Below are positions 53,029 through 63,779 of a DNA stretch of 64,000 nucleotides, piece after piece. Numbering within the stretch: the first letter of the stretch is position 1; every line of letters starts with the position of its first letter. The position numbers were made by a program, and so were the translations under genes. Under the pieces are notes generated by a model. That model searched no databases. It was not told the origin of the DNA and was given only the letters and a program-made list of their open reading frames with translations. Origin of the DNA: Thereva unica (taxonomy: Eukaryota > Arthropoda > Insecta > Diptera > Therevidae); contig OX465281.1 of NCBI GenBank assembly GCA_949987705.1, positions 168,158,516 through 168,222,515 of the forward strand, given 5' to 3'.

Positions 53029-55850
53029 ATGGCTGCGGATAGTTTATCGCCCCTGGACAGGGTAAGAGTGCTGTGTAATATTTTCACATCGTTTAGGTCG
53101 GGACTAAATGTAATATATTTGAATGCTAGAAGTGTAAGAAATAAGATTGATCAAATTCATGATATGTAAATATGTTCTCTGGGACGAATATCCACATTAT
53201 ATGTATGTGTGAAACGTGGTTAGATGAAAATGTTAACTCGACTCTTGTTGCAATTCCAGATTTCAACTTGTTTAGAAATGATCGTCGTGGGCGTGTTGGA
53301 GGAGGTGTATCGATCTACGTACATAATACCTTAAAAACAACTCCTCTTAAAATTTCGTCACCTGGTGAAATTGTTGAATTCATTGGTGTTGAAGTGGCAT
53401 CTGATTGTGAAAGTTTAGCCGTATTTAGTGTTTACTCTCCTCCAGGCACCTTCAATCCGTGTAACTTTGTTGAACTTACCGAATCACTCAATCCTGTCGT
53501 TCAGAAGTATCGCGACGTTATTGTTTGTGGTGATTTTAATGTAAACGCTCTGAAAGCAGGCTCTGCAGCGGATGAATTGTCCTATCTCCTACTAACATTA
53601 GATCTAAAGGCTCTCAATAATCAACCGACCTATTACAATGCGTCCTCCCCCTCCCAGTTAGATTATATGTTGACTACAAACATTCTTAAGGTACTATTTC
53701 ATAACCAGATTTCGCCTCCAAGCAACTTTGATCATGATTTTCTCTTTATGACGTATAGGATGAGATTGGCGGCTATTCCTAAAGTTATTTCCTTCGTTTA
53801 TCGTGACTTTAAGAATATTGAGAAAGATCTCTTGAAGACTGAGTGTAGTTGTATGACTTGGGATAATGTATATCGAGAGGAGACTCTAGATGGAAAGGTG
53901 CAAAATTTAACATATAGTTTATTAAATCTATTTGATCGTTATGTCCCTCTAAAGATGTGTCGTGTACGTCGGCGGAGGTGTCCTTGGATTACTGATAACA
54001 TCCATCGGGCAATGGCTGAGAGAGATTACCTCATTAAACAGTACCGGAGAAACAAGGAAGCATTGATATACAGCAGGTATAAAGCTGTGCGTAATAGGGT
54101 AACAGCTATGATTCGCTCTGCAAAAAGAACATATTTTGCCTCTAAATTGGACACCAATCAGCCTTTGAAAAAGTTATGGAGGAATATTCGCAGTTTGGGA
54201 ATACATGGCAGTGATGATTACAAAACTGCTATGGACCCAAATGTACTAAACAATTTCTTTGTGAATAGAAGTGTTCAATATTCTGACATTTTGTGTCGCA
54301 ATTCAAATGGTCAGGCTGATGTGGGGTTTAGTTTTAGATGCATTGAGGCCTCTGAAGTACTTACAGCTATACACTCTATTAAGTCGAATGCCACAGGATT
54401 CGACTCTTTAACACCCGTATTCTTGAAATTGTTAGTACCTTTTATTGTGAGTCCTCTAGTCCATATTTTCAACTTTTGTTTGACTACCTCCCAATTCCCG
54501 ACTGAGTGGAAAAAGGCATTGGTGGTTCCTGTACCCAAGAAATCGTCCCCATCGGAGCCTGGTGATTTTCGTCCTATCAGTCTACTGTGTTTCTTTGCGA
54601 AAGTTTTTGAAAAAGTCGTGCACAGCCAAATAATGCAATATGTCAAACAACACAACCTCTTATCCAAATGGCAGTCTGGTTTTCGACCGAATTATAGCTG
54701 CGAGACAGCCTTATTAAAAGTTACTTCGGACATCCACGAGGCGCTCGATAAGGATCACTTAGCTGTTTTAGTTTTGCTTGACTTTAGCAAAGCCTTTGAC
54801 TCGGTAAATCACCAAAAGCTTCTTAGTAAGCTTAAAAGGGATTTTAACTTTTCATCTTCGGCTGTGAAGTTGATATGTAATTTTCTGGCTGGCAGGTCCC
54901 AAGTTGTTAAAGTGGGAAATGACTACTCGTCCGCTGCGTCTCTTTATTTGGGTGTGCCTCAAGGTTCAATTCTTGGCCCACTTTTATTCAGCCTGTACAT
55001 AAATGACCTACCAAGAGTAGTACGAAATTGTGCTATCCACTTATATGCTGATGATGTCCAATTGTATCTCACTCGTCCGGTTGGGCTAATTGAGGACTGT
55101 ATTGTGCGAATAAACGAAGACCTGCAATGTGTTCATGAATGGTCTCAGACCAATAGCCTGTTGCTTAATCCATCTAAATCAATCTGCTTAGCTGTTTATA
55201 GAGACATCATAGACACAAGAGTATTACCACCGGTCGTATTAAATAATGCTGTTATTGACTATGTGCATTCTGCGAAAAGTCTGGGTATTCAACTGAACTC
55301 CAGTTTTAGTTGCTGCAGTCATGTTCGTTCGACTCTGGGTAAAATTTATAGTAGCCTAAGGCAGCTGTGGATTAGCTCGGTTAGTGTACCTCCTGGGTTA
55401 CGAATGAAGTTAGCTAAAGCTGTCGTGTTACCTCACTTTATGTATGGTAGCCTTATCTTTCCCAAGTTGGATTCTGTATGTGCGAGGAAAATAACGGTGG
55501 CATTTAATGATGTCATTAGGTATATCTACAACCTCGCCAGAGGAAGTCACATTTCCAGATACGTCAATTCGTTTGTTGGTACATCCATTGAGACTTATTG
55601 TGCAAGGCGTGCTCTTGCCTTTCTTCATAAATTAATACTTACTAAGAGCCCAGATTACCTACATGAAAAGTTAGTGTTTTTGAGATCTAACAGAGGTCTC
55701 CAGCTCCTTATACCAAGGTGTAATTCTCGCTTTGGTGAGCGTTCTTTCTTTGTCCAGGCTGTTCGTAGGTGGAATTCTCTTCCGAGTCATGTGCAAACTG
55801 AGGGATCCAGCGGGGTGTTCTGCAAGTTGATTAAGAACGCAGAATTGTAG
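53029..55850 (+). pseudogene. CR1-like LINE ORF2 (endonuclease + reverse transcriptase), N-terminal lesion
   Basis: The likely start is the ATG at 53029. Its frame gives LNVIYLNARSVRNKIDQIH, the usual beginning of the endonuclease, then hits a TAA at about 53167. The main frame continues from 53172 to 55850 (892 aa) in another phase, so there is a small indel. Endonuclease motifs: MCETWLDENV, VGGGVSIYV, VCGDFNVNALK, SQLDYML and NFDHDF (Phe for Ser before the catalytic Asp-His). RT motifs: FRPISLLCFFAKVFEKV, SGFRPNYSCETALL, LLDFSKAFDSVNH, GVPQGSILGPLLFSLYIND and LYADDVQLY. The C-terminus has FMYGSLIFPK and RRWNSLPSHV. Apart from the early lesion the RT is complete. Confidence 0.9.
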
Positions 55851-56109
55851 TCATGTTTATGGATGCTACACATGTCATTCTCTAAATTGTCTTTCCCTAA
55901 ATTGTTCTTGAAATTATTTGTAATTTTAGTTCTTAGCTTAAGATTGTTCATTATTGTAATTTTATTTCAGTTGTTACTATTACTATTATTATTATTATCA
56001 TCGTTCTGTCACGCCTGAATTGTATTTTCTATTGTGTAGTGCTATATAAGATGTTGTAATCTTCAGCGCTTTTTTATAATAAATTATTTGAATTTGAATT
56101 TGAAAAAAA

Positions 56110-56383
56110 ATCTCGAATGATTTTTGTTTTGTTTTTTCGAATCGATATCGAATAAATCTCGAATGATTTTTGTTTCGTACTTACCGCAATATTTATTTAT
56201 CCGTTGTTAATTATCTTAACTTCACTATTTTATCTAATCATTTTATTTATAAAGTGATGATAAAATAGTGAAGTTAAGATAATTAACAACGGATAAATAA
56301 ATATTGCGGTAAGTACGAAACAAAAATCATTCGAGATTTATTCGATATCGATTCGAAAAAACGAAACAAAAATCATTCGAGAT
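56110..56383. repeat. Central palindrome of the foldback-like element
   Basis: The arms at about 56110-56234 and 56259-56383 are reverse complements with roughly one mismatch. They contain TACTTACCGCAATATTTATT and ATCTTAACTTCACTATTTTA. The loop is 24 nt (56235-56258). Such a palindrome would extrude a cruciform. Confidence 0.92.
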
Positions 56384-56773
56384 TCATTCGATATCGATTC
56401 GAAAAAACGAAACATATTCGAGATTCATTCGATATCGATTCGAAAAAACGAAACATGTATTCAAATAAATCATTCGAGATTCATTCGATATCGATTCAAA
56501 AAAACGAAACATGTATTCAAATAAATCATTCGAGATTCATTCGATATCGATTCGAAAAAACGAAACATATTCGAGATTCATTCGATATCGATTCGAAAAA
56601 ACGAAACATGTATTCAAATAAATCATTCGAGATTTATTCGATATCGATTCGAAAAAATCATTCGAGATTCATTCGATATCGATTCGAAAAAACGAAACAT
56701 GTATTCAAATAAATCATTCGAGATTCATTCGATATCGATTCGAAAAAACGAAACATATTCATAAAAATGATTC
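56318..56773 (-). repeat. Right array of the TCGATATCGA repeat, reverse orientation
   Basis: Reverse complement of the left array: ATTCGAGATTCATTCGATAT, CGATTCGAAAAAACGAAACA. About nine units with the same short and long spacer classes. It ends at ATTCATAAAAATGATTC, the complement of the left array start. Confidence 0.9.
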
Positions 56774-56982
56774 GAGATACATTCGACATCGATTCGAGAA
56801 AACGAAACACACACACATGCACACCCTTCGAGATCCCATCTCAAAAGCGATTCATTCTAGCGATCCTTTTTTATCATTTTCGATAATGCTTTCGAATCGT
56901 TCTCGATTTCGTTATCGAAGAAAGCTTTCGCTTTTTATGAATCGCTCTCGCATCCATATCGATTCGGAATGTTTGCAGGGCT

Positions 56983-57328
56983 AAATCTAGTTTTTAAATG
57001 GTTTTTCGTGGTTCCAACAGTATATTTTTCCACAGGTGTCTTGTTCGTTTCCATTGCATTTTATGCTGTAAATCACGTTATTCTTATCTAGTTTGTTGAT
57101 TTTACTTTTTGTATTGCTGAAAAGTTTTTTTAATGTGTTGTCCATTTTGTAAACAATTCTATAATCCTTTTCATTGTAGAATTTTATTTTATTCATCTCT
57201 GCAATTCTTGGTACGTAGGTGACTGTCTTGAAGATTTTGGGTTCTTCTAAGTTTGTACTATTTTTGTTGTCAGCTTTAAGAAATTTGAAAACCAAGTTTT
57301 TAATAACCTGTCTAGGGAAACTATTCAA
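56983..57328 (-). pseudogene. Penelope linker and GIY-YIG N-terminal half
   Basis: The frame from 57328 reads KTVTYVPRIAEMNKIKFY, NTLKKLFSNTK and NNVIYSIKC, then CGKIYC. These are the post-RT linker (pattern YVPxI, NTLKxLF) and the first beta strand (VIYSIxC...CGKIY) of the GIY-YIG domain. A one-base insertion just after KIY shifts the frame. The second half follows at 50833 beyond the nested insertion. Confidence 0.8.
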
Positions 57329-57422
57329 TATACAAGAATAAATAAATAATATTAAAGAGACCTCAAGCTCGATTATTCAATTAATTATTAGATATAAAGG
57401 TCGAATAAAATAACCAATTTAT

Positions 57423-58528
57423 ACAAAGTCAATTTGGTTATGGTACCTGCCATCTGCTCCATATCGAATGCTGTTATATCTCCTTTGCCATATTCTATCT
57501 TCTTTACCTGGGCACCTGATAGCATTTCCCTCATACCCGTTGAGCCGCTCCTCTATGTCCTGGGTCATGATCCTAGTCTCGGTACCATAACACAGTGCTG
57601 GTCGTATTACTGTTTTGTAGAGTGAGAGTTTAGTTTTTGCGCGAACAATTCTTGAGTGCAGTAATTGTTTTTGGGCATACAAGGATCTACATATTAACCA
57701 GTTGTGTTCGTCGTTAGTTATATTTCTTCCCATTCAAAATATTCCAGCTCCGAACTGTTACATCAGCTTCATTTTTTCTTCTTCAAAAGGAACCTAAACG
57801 CGTGTGTTGCTGTTGAAGAAGTGCTCTGGACTGACATTTTCTTTATCACCCAATATAAGGCGCATCGTCTTTTTACAGAGCCATATGCCTGTTGGAAGTC
57901 GACAAATATCTGGTATACCTATATATACATTTCTTCCCAGGTTTTCTTCAGAATTTCCTTCAAGCTCAGAACCTGTTTGTTCTAATGTCAGTTTTATATT
58001 CTTTAGCTCTAGGTACTAATTTTTGGTTAACAAGGAGTGAGAGAGTTAACTGAGGAGTGAGAAGTTTCTGTAGTTTTTATGAGTTAATTTAACTCCTTTT
58101 TTGTATATGTATTGCACATATAATATAAATCATCTGGTAAAACTTCTTGCTCTTAGATGCTACGTATGAGTACGTGTAAAGTGCTTAACAGTTGCAATCC
58201 TCGTTTCTTTAGCAACTTAGCTGCGATTCCATCGACGCCTCGCAATTTGTTGCTATTTCTGTGGTACTAAGGCAGAACCCGATATGTCCAAATATACAAT
58301 TGTTCAGGAAACGGTTTTTTAAGTTTAAACCGATACTGTAAATATATACATATTGGACTTTTTAATTTTGATGGTACACTTTTTAGAGAAACAATCTGTC
58401 ATATTGGTTTTTGGCAACGTATTATTTACTAAATTTTCGACATGTTAGCAATTAAAACGAAAAATCGTTTTTTTTTGGACATATCGGGTTTTGCCTTAGT
58501 ACCACAGATTTAGCTATTTTACAGCTTT
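57423..58528 (-). pseudogene. RTE-type reverse transcriptase remnant
   Basis: On the minus strand from about 58520: NKLRGVDGIAAKLLKKRGL, EQEVLPDDL and, further on, FVDFQQAYGSVKR (palm Asp), then AKTKLSLYKTVIRPALCYGT (thumb) and a decayed WQRRYN region. Several stops and frameshifts. It was interrupted by the MITE at 58259 and by the Penelope-like element at 57423/49950. It is the oldest layer of this nest. Confidence 0.7.
58259..58507. mobile_element. 249-bp MITE with 32-bp inverted repeats
   Basis: CTGTGGTACTAAGGCAGAAC at 58259 and the complement ending CTTAGTACCACAG at 58507 match over 32 bp with one mismatch. The flanks are ATTT on both sides, a possible 4-bp TSD. Removing it rejoins the RTE remnant. 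Confidence 0.88.
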
Positions 58529-59764
58529 ATAGCAAGAACACAATGCTCGGCATAAGCCGTGGGAATGAAAGGTTTTCGTTGTCAAATAATAGACACCTTG
58601 TATCTACATAGGGGCGAACAAAATGAAACTACCGTCGAAGCGGTCATAACCACGATCATAAAAATTAGAACCTATTTCTATTTTGTGGTGTGACGCTTAC
58701 ATTTCTACCAATTTATCCATATAAAAAACCCCGCTGCCAACAAACAAAATGTTGTTATTATGACAAGAAAAGTGACTTATCGACTAATTCAGTTGCGGCT
58801 GAGTGGGGTTTATTAAAAAAAAAAAAAACGCACGTTTTATATTTTCGTTTTCCTCATATTAGATTAAATTAGTTTCAACTTAAATTTGAAACTCATTTGA
58901 CAGGAAAAATATATTTTCGAGACGTACAAAATCGTAAAACAGATGTGACTTTTCTCGTTCACAACACTTTTCTTCACGATTTTAGAAAAATCGTAAAAAT
59001 CCTGAGTCTTACTGTTTTCCACTTTTGGTTTTGGCGTGATGTAACGGACTTTTTTGGTGGAATCGGTCATAAATGACATCCCCAACAATATCTTGGGGGT
59101 GCGCAAGGTGGATTTTTGAAATTTAGGACTTAGTTTCTATTGAGCACAACTTTCAATAAAATATTGTTAAACATAATTTCTTAAACAAATTAGAAAAATT
59201 AACGAATTTTGATTGATTTTTTTTGTTGTTAACAATTTTTCTGGAAAAAACGCATAACAAAATTTAAAAACCAGAAATTTAATGATTGGATATTGTAAAG
59301 AGAGTCTTAGGGTATACGTAAAAACATCAGGACCAACATGGGAGATTTTCTTTTGGCGCAGTATTTAACTTTTTAAATTCACTAAATTGCAAAATGCATT
59401 ATGCAAGAACTATTTGACCCACAGTGATCGGGTTTTGGATATAGGTTAAACAAGCCTTTGACTATCTAATTCCAAAATTAAATTGGAAAATAATGGTTTC
59501 TTCTTTCCTTGTGATAACTTTAAAGTGAGGTACTTTCTTTCTCAGTTTTCGGCTATTTGCAAACACTAAATATCCTGCGAAAACAATGGCCGGTTTAACT
59601 ATTTGCATATGGTAGTATTTGTATTACCTACTGTATCACTTTTCTTAACGATTTATGATTCAATGTACTTATTTCTGACGTTTTACGATTAACAGAGATG
59701 GCATAATTTGAGAGCGATAAAGCTCATAGCCCGTGGCTTATGACAAGCATTGTGTTCCTGCTAT
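58529..59764. mobile_element. Inverted-repeat bounded segment, 1.24 kb
   Basis: ATAGCAAGAACACAATGCTC and CATAAGCCGTGGG at 58529-58562 have complements at 59730-59764 (CCCGTGGCTTATGACAAGC, ATTGTGTTCCTGCTAT), with about four mismatches in 35. No ORF of note inside (60 and 80 codons at 58690 and 58864). Probably a non-autonomous DNA transposon. Confidence 0.65.
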
Positions 59765-60186
59765 GACGTCGCAAATTCTGTGTCAGCGGCTCTATTGAAA
59801 CATTGGGCGCTTTCAGTAATGCAGGATGCGTGCGCAAATGACTTATTCAGCAATTGAAAGTGTGAAGCTTTCAATGACTGAATAAGCTGCTTACAATACG
59901 GTGACGATTTACTTTTGCCAACCCGTGATTTGTGTGCAAAGCTCTCCAAAACGTGAAAGACAAAAAAAATGCCACTGAGAAATTTAGTTCTTCCGGCCCT
60001 CTGATCAGGGGTTGGGTATCATCTCGTCGTCGGATAAGGTTTACGCCAAGTAAACCTAGCTCTTTATTGTTATTTTCAAACTATCTTTCCTGAAAAATCC
60101 ACCTTTTCAGTAATAAGGTTCGCTTTTTGATAGTCACTGCTCGGTCTGCTAGTTTATCTTCAGATGCCTTACAATTCACATATAAT
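59765..60186. other. Spacer with a hairpin
   Basis: CTTATTCAG...TTGAAAG at about 59840-59862 pairs with CTTTCAATGACTGAATAAG at about 59868-59886. No gene recognised. Confidence 0.5.
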
Positions 60187-61425
60187 GCGGCGGTTACACG
60201 AATGACAAAAAATGACAATGGTCACAATTTCTGGTCATAATTAATGGCATTGCTGTTCACACGACTCAAATAATGACATGTGAAAAGCTCTATTATAAAA
60301 TGTCATTAATTTATTGCAAGTTGCCGTAAATAATGGCAAGAGCTGAATTTTTGTCTCCAACAGTCGCAACTGTTTTATTACTTTATGGCCCTGTTTGTTT
60401 GGAAAAGAATTGGTGTCTATGTAGTGTATTGAGCATTTGCAGATACTTGATTAATTCATGGTCCTGTTTGTTTTGAATATCCAGGTTTAGGTGCTGATTT
60501 GAGTGTAAACCCCTTTGAAATAACACTACCGCACTTCATGATAATATCAATTGATATAATTATTCATCTTTTTAACAAATTTATACTCTTTCGCCTTGTT
60601 TAAAAATAAATTGAACACAAATTCCCTTCCTTTTTGCATTTTTACGAGTGTTTATTATTTAGACTTGCCTATATGAGATTTGCCTTGTTAAGATAAATAA
60701 AAATGATCATAAAGGATATGAAAATAAACTGCGGGGTGTGTTGTCGGTATATTATAGTCCATTCGAAACGAACGTTTGGGTATCAAAACATAACACCTTT
60801 TTGAAACTTTTTCCGCACATATTTTTTTGTTTGCTGATTATGGGGCCGCCCCCTAATGTAGGGGTAGTTGAAAGTAGTTTTGTTCTGGCTTGAAAAGAGT
60901 TTCTTTTTTTTATTTAATGTTAATTTCTCAAATTGTAGGGGTAGTTTTTACTCCTCAAGGGTTGAAAACAATTTATTTGTACCTGACTACACGCATTCAA
61001 TCAAATTTGAAGCCTAATTTTTTTTATTTTCGGTCCATTTAGGGGTGGTTTTAACTGTTTAGGATTATTCCTTATCATAAAATTGGGCTTGATTTCGTAT
61101 AAATCAACCACCACCACTTCGCCAATAAATATTGAAAAAAGTGTATTCCATTGGGTTATTTTCGATTATTATTGAAATTGTTGTTGTTGTTGAAATTGGA
61201 TTTTGCATTTAAATAATGACACTCTATCATAAAAGAATGAGCAAGTTCATTCTTTTATGATGACTTGCCATAACTTTTCATAATTTCTCATTATCGTTTA
61301 CACGGTCATAATTTCTTTCATTATTTCTAAGCTTTTTTAAGCTTTTTATGATCGTGTAAACGGTTATGACAATTAATGACCAAAAAAATGACACGCGTGT
61401 CATTCGTGTAAATTCACCATAAGTC
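60187..61425. mobile_element. TIR element with TACACGAATGAC ends
   Basis: CGGTTACACGAATGACA near 60190 and TGTCATTCGTGTAAATTC near 61403 are inverted. The neighbouring arms both hold GGTCATAATTAATG-like blocks and CGTTTACACG/GTTCACACGAC. The arms are imperfect over roughly 150 bp. The middle is AT-rich without ORF. Non-autonomous. Confidence 0.7.
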
Positions 61426-62592
61426 ACAACCTTCAGACTCACTTTTTATGACTGTAACCAAAAAACGAATCGCAGAATTTGACATTTTTCTAGAATTATT
61501 TCCTCGAACTTGCAACTTTCACGGTTATGGAAATTAATAATATAAATAAATAATACTTAAAATGCAAAACTGTGCAATATAAGTTTAACAGGTAGAAGTG
61601 CTGCAACTTATGGTAAATAGAAAAAAATCCAAAAGGTCAAAGAAATTCACAAAGCGTATTGAAGATTTCAAGCACAGACTTAAATATCTGTAATACAGAT
61701 GTTCCGCTTCATACAAAATTTTGTCACCAGCAAATTTGCTGGGTATAAATCCCATCGCGAAGCTTTAGTCTACACATTCCACATAAGCTCTCCGCGCAGT
61801 TCCCCAAGTTCTCTGTTGATAGACAAAGGAAGAGGCGAAGGGCAGAGTGGCTTCGGAACTTCATTCCACACGGACGAAATGTACTTTTTCGCCTTCTCCA
61901 CCCCTCACACACTTTGCCTTATCCACCAGGCAACAGACGACACAATTTTGTGTGAATGGCCAAGCGCCGTGCGCAGGGTGATGTTTTTTTTAATTTCCAT
62001 TGCGGCAGGTCATGATTTTGTTTTTTTTCTTGTTTTCAGGCATACGTATGTACAATTTCTCGGAAGAAATGAAATATTCTTTTTAGGCAACTTTTCGTGT
62101 TCAAGGCTATTTCGCTACATTTCAGGTGCGCGGAAAAAAATCGATTTCTATTTGATTAGCCAAGGGGTCAGGCGCAGTGCACCGCAGGATGGAGTTTTTT
62201 AAATTCCAATTTTTTATATGGGGAACTTGTGAATTGCGGCAGGTCATGATTTTGTTTTTTCTTGTTTACAGGCATATATTTCTCCAATGAAATATTCGTA
62301 TTTCCTGGCCATTGATAGTTGTTCCCGGCCGAATATTTCAGGTGCGCGGGACAAGATCTGCTATTGGGTGAACTTAATTTGTGTACCGGTCGGTGGAAGT
62401 CGCTAAAATGGAGAGCAAGTTCGAAATTAAAATTTATGCTCCTATGTAAGAAAATTCCAGCGTAGTTTAGAATTGGTCTTGGTTGACTGTAGTTTGTTAC
62501 GCTTTTATTTCATATAATACTTCATGAATTAATTAACATAACCTTTTAGAACAAAATCTACGAATTGTTTTGGAATTGGATTGTTGATTTCG
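61426..62592. other. Region with an unrecognised ORF and a diverged tandem duplication
   Basis: An ORF at 61699-62202 (plus, 167 aa, Phe-rich, no domain recognised) overlaps a duplication. GCGGCAGGTCATGATTTTGT at about 62003 and about 62235 starts two related segments of roughly 150 bp. Each continues through TTTTCTTGTTT(T/A)CAGGCATA and TTTCAGGTGCGCGG. The CAG|GCAT parts look like 3' splice sites, so duplicated exons are conceivable. Confidence 0.5.
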
Positions 62593-62660
62593 ATCCCGCG
62601 GGATTGCGGGATTGAGATTTTGATGCGGGATTGCGGGATTGAGATTTTGATGCGGGATTG
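62593..62660 (+). repeat. Minisatellite of GCGGGATTG units
   Basis: GATCCCGCGGGATTGCGGGA is followed by two copies of the 27-bp unit TTGAGATTTTGATGCGGGAT(TGCGGGA). A minus-strand ORF (62533-62865, 110 aa) reads through it as repeated NPAIPHQNL. I do not recognise that ORF. Confidence 0.85.
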
Positions 62661-62899
62661 GATTCCGTAGTTCGTACGCTAGGGCACGTACGGTTGTGGT
62701 ACGGCACGTCATATTTAGTTCGGGCTTTAGTAATCCACGTAGTAAGGCACGTAAGTCCATTTCTATTTCGTCTTTAGATCTCTTCATAGGTTGTCCTAGT
62801 GCCTTTCTTCCCTTTGGCGTTGGGCTGAACTGGATTTTTGGGGGCGCTGCTTCAGCAATTCTCATTTCATGTTCGTCCAGCGTAGGCGTAGATCATACA

Positions 62900-62948
62900 T
62901 ACGACAAACTTGGTTGACAATATACACACGACAAACTTGGTTGACAAC
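62900..62948 (+). repeat. Short tandem duplication
   Basis: ACGACAAACTTGGTTGACAA occurs at about 62900 and 62927, a 27-bp period. Confidence 0.9.
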
Positions 62949-63279
62949 CATGTTGGCATCATGAAATATACAGACACTCCAACTAGATTGCCAGCATTCG
63001 CGCAAACATCCACGAAGTGCGCCGTTCAAATTACTATTTCGAAGGATGTTTACTGGCTAAGTTATCAACACCACTATAAACATACAACATGGTTCCCAAC
63101 TTCCACTAAAAATCAAAACATGTTGATTTCATTCCAACCGTTAGCGTGGTTAGCGGGATTCACTTGTTTCAGGAGGCATAACACTCCAACAAAACTGTCT
63201 ACCGCTAGCTCCGATATTTGTGACCAACCCGGCTGCTAAAAAATGAACTCCTACAATATCCAAGAGTGCAACCGTAAGG

Positions 63280-63779
63280 CTCACTGGCTCTTCCTGATAT
63301 ACATATACAAGTTCTGTATTCGGCTCCGCTTTGAATACAACTCGTTTATCTGGGGGGGGGGGGGGGGGGCGCCCCAAAAACAACTTGGCTTGGCTGGACT
63401 AGGTAAAAAATCGCGCCATCAAACTCATTGGCGATTGCACCCTTTGCTCTTCCTTCGACCTTTCAAGCCACCGAAGGAATGTAGCTGCACTCAGCAAGTT
63501 TTACCGCTATTACCATAGCAACTGTTCCACTGAAATTAGAAACCTCCTGCCTACACGGCGACTTTTTTCCCGCAACACAAGACTAGCCAACTCGGCTCAC
63601 CCCCGCAGGCTACAGCCCTCCTCTTCACGAACAATTACGTTTTAACAGTTCGTCTATAAATAGAACAACTGGATTGTGGAACTGTCGTCCACAGTCTGTG
63701 TTTCCGAACTCATATAACATCTCAGAGTTCAATCGCAAGGTTCATCGACATCTACTCACGCACCCTCCAGACCCCTAAC
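63280..63779 (+). pseudogene. LINE reverse transcriptase C-terminus with an 18-G run
   Basis: CIRLRFEYNSFIWG, then APKTT-like sequence, then IKLIGDCTLCSSFDLSSHRR and SKFYRYYHSNCSTEIRNLL, and in another frame TTGLWNCRPQSVFPNSYN and FNRKVHRHLL before a stop at about 63779. This is the C-terminal end of the kind of LINE found at 28434-31247, which lacks this part. It is broken by a run of 18 G (63352-63369) and by at least one further frameshift near 63640. 5'-truncated copy. Confidence 0.75.

Larger units (their letters stand above)
51463..56108 (+). mobile_element. CR1-like LINE with two ORFs
   Basis: 4.65 kb with a 5' UTR of about 210 bp, ORF1, an AT-microsatellite spacer, ORF2 (endonuclease + RT) and a 3' end of (TTTGAA)n-type repeats followed by eight A. 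It is inserted in the left array of the foldback-like element. No clear TSD can be read because the target itself is repetitive. Confidence 0.88.
50834..56982. mobile_element. Foldback-like element of inverted repeat arrays, itself interrupted by a LINE
   Basis: The outer ends are CCCTGCAAACA at 50834 and its complement TGTTTGCAGGG at 56972-56982. Inside lie diverged arms, then tandem arrays of a unit around GAATCTCGAAT and TTCGAATCGATATCGAAT (51131-51462, plus 56109-56175). The reverse-oriented array is at 56318-56773, and a perfect palindrome lies in the middle. The duplicated target is AG. Without the LINE it is about 1.5 kb and has no ORF. Its architecture resembles foldback (FB) elements of Drosophila; kinship is not shown. 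Confidence 0.8.
49951..57422 (-). mobile_element. Penelope-like element, split by nested insertions
   Basis: A 14-bp TSD flanks the element. On the minus strand it reads a linker and GIY-YIG endonuclease (57328-56983, then 50833-50588), a 3' UTR, and the 3' end with GATGATGGTCTACGAAGAAG and ACCGAAATATACAAG (about 50040-50010). This GATGATGG...CCGAAA pattern is common at Penelope-type 3' ends. A copy of the terminal 55 bp appears at 57336-57395 in opposite orientation. Inverted terminal repeats are known in this group. The RT domain is absent, so it is 5'-truncated. Confidence 0.8.

Noticed and set aside
52578..53042. 154-codon Phe/Tyr-rich ORF
   Set aside because: It is the translation of the AT-microsatellite between the LINE ORFs.
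61699..62202. 167-codon ORF as a host gene
   Set aside because: No recognisable domain, Phe-rich composition from T-rich DNA, and it overlaps a diverged duplication; kept only as an unrecognised ORF.
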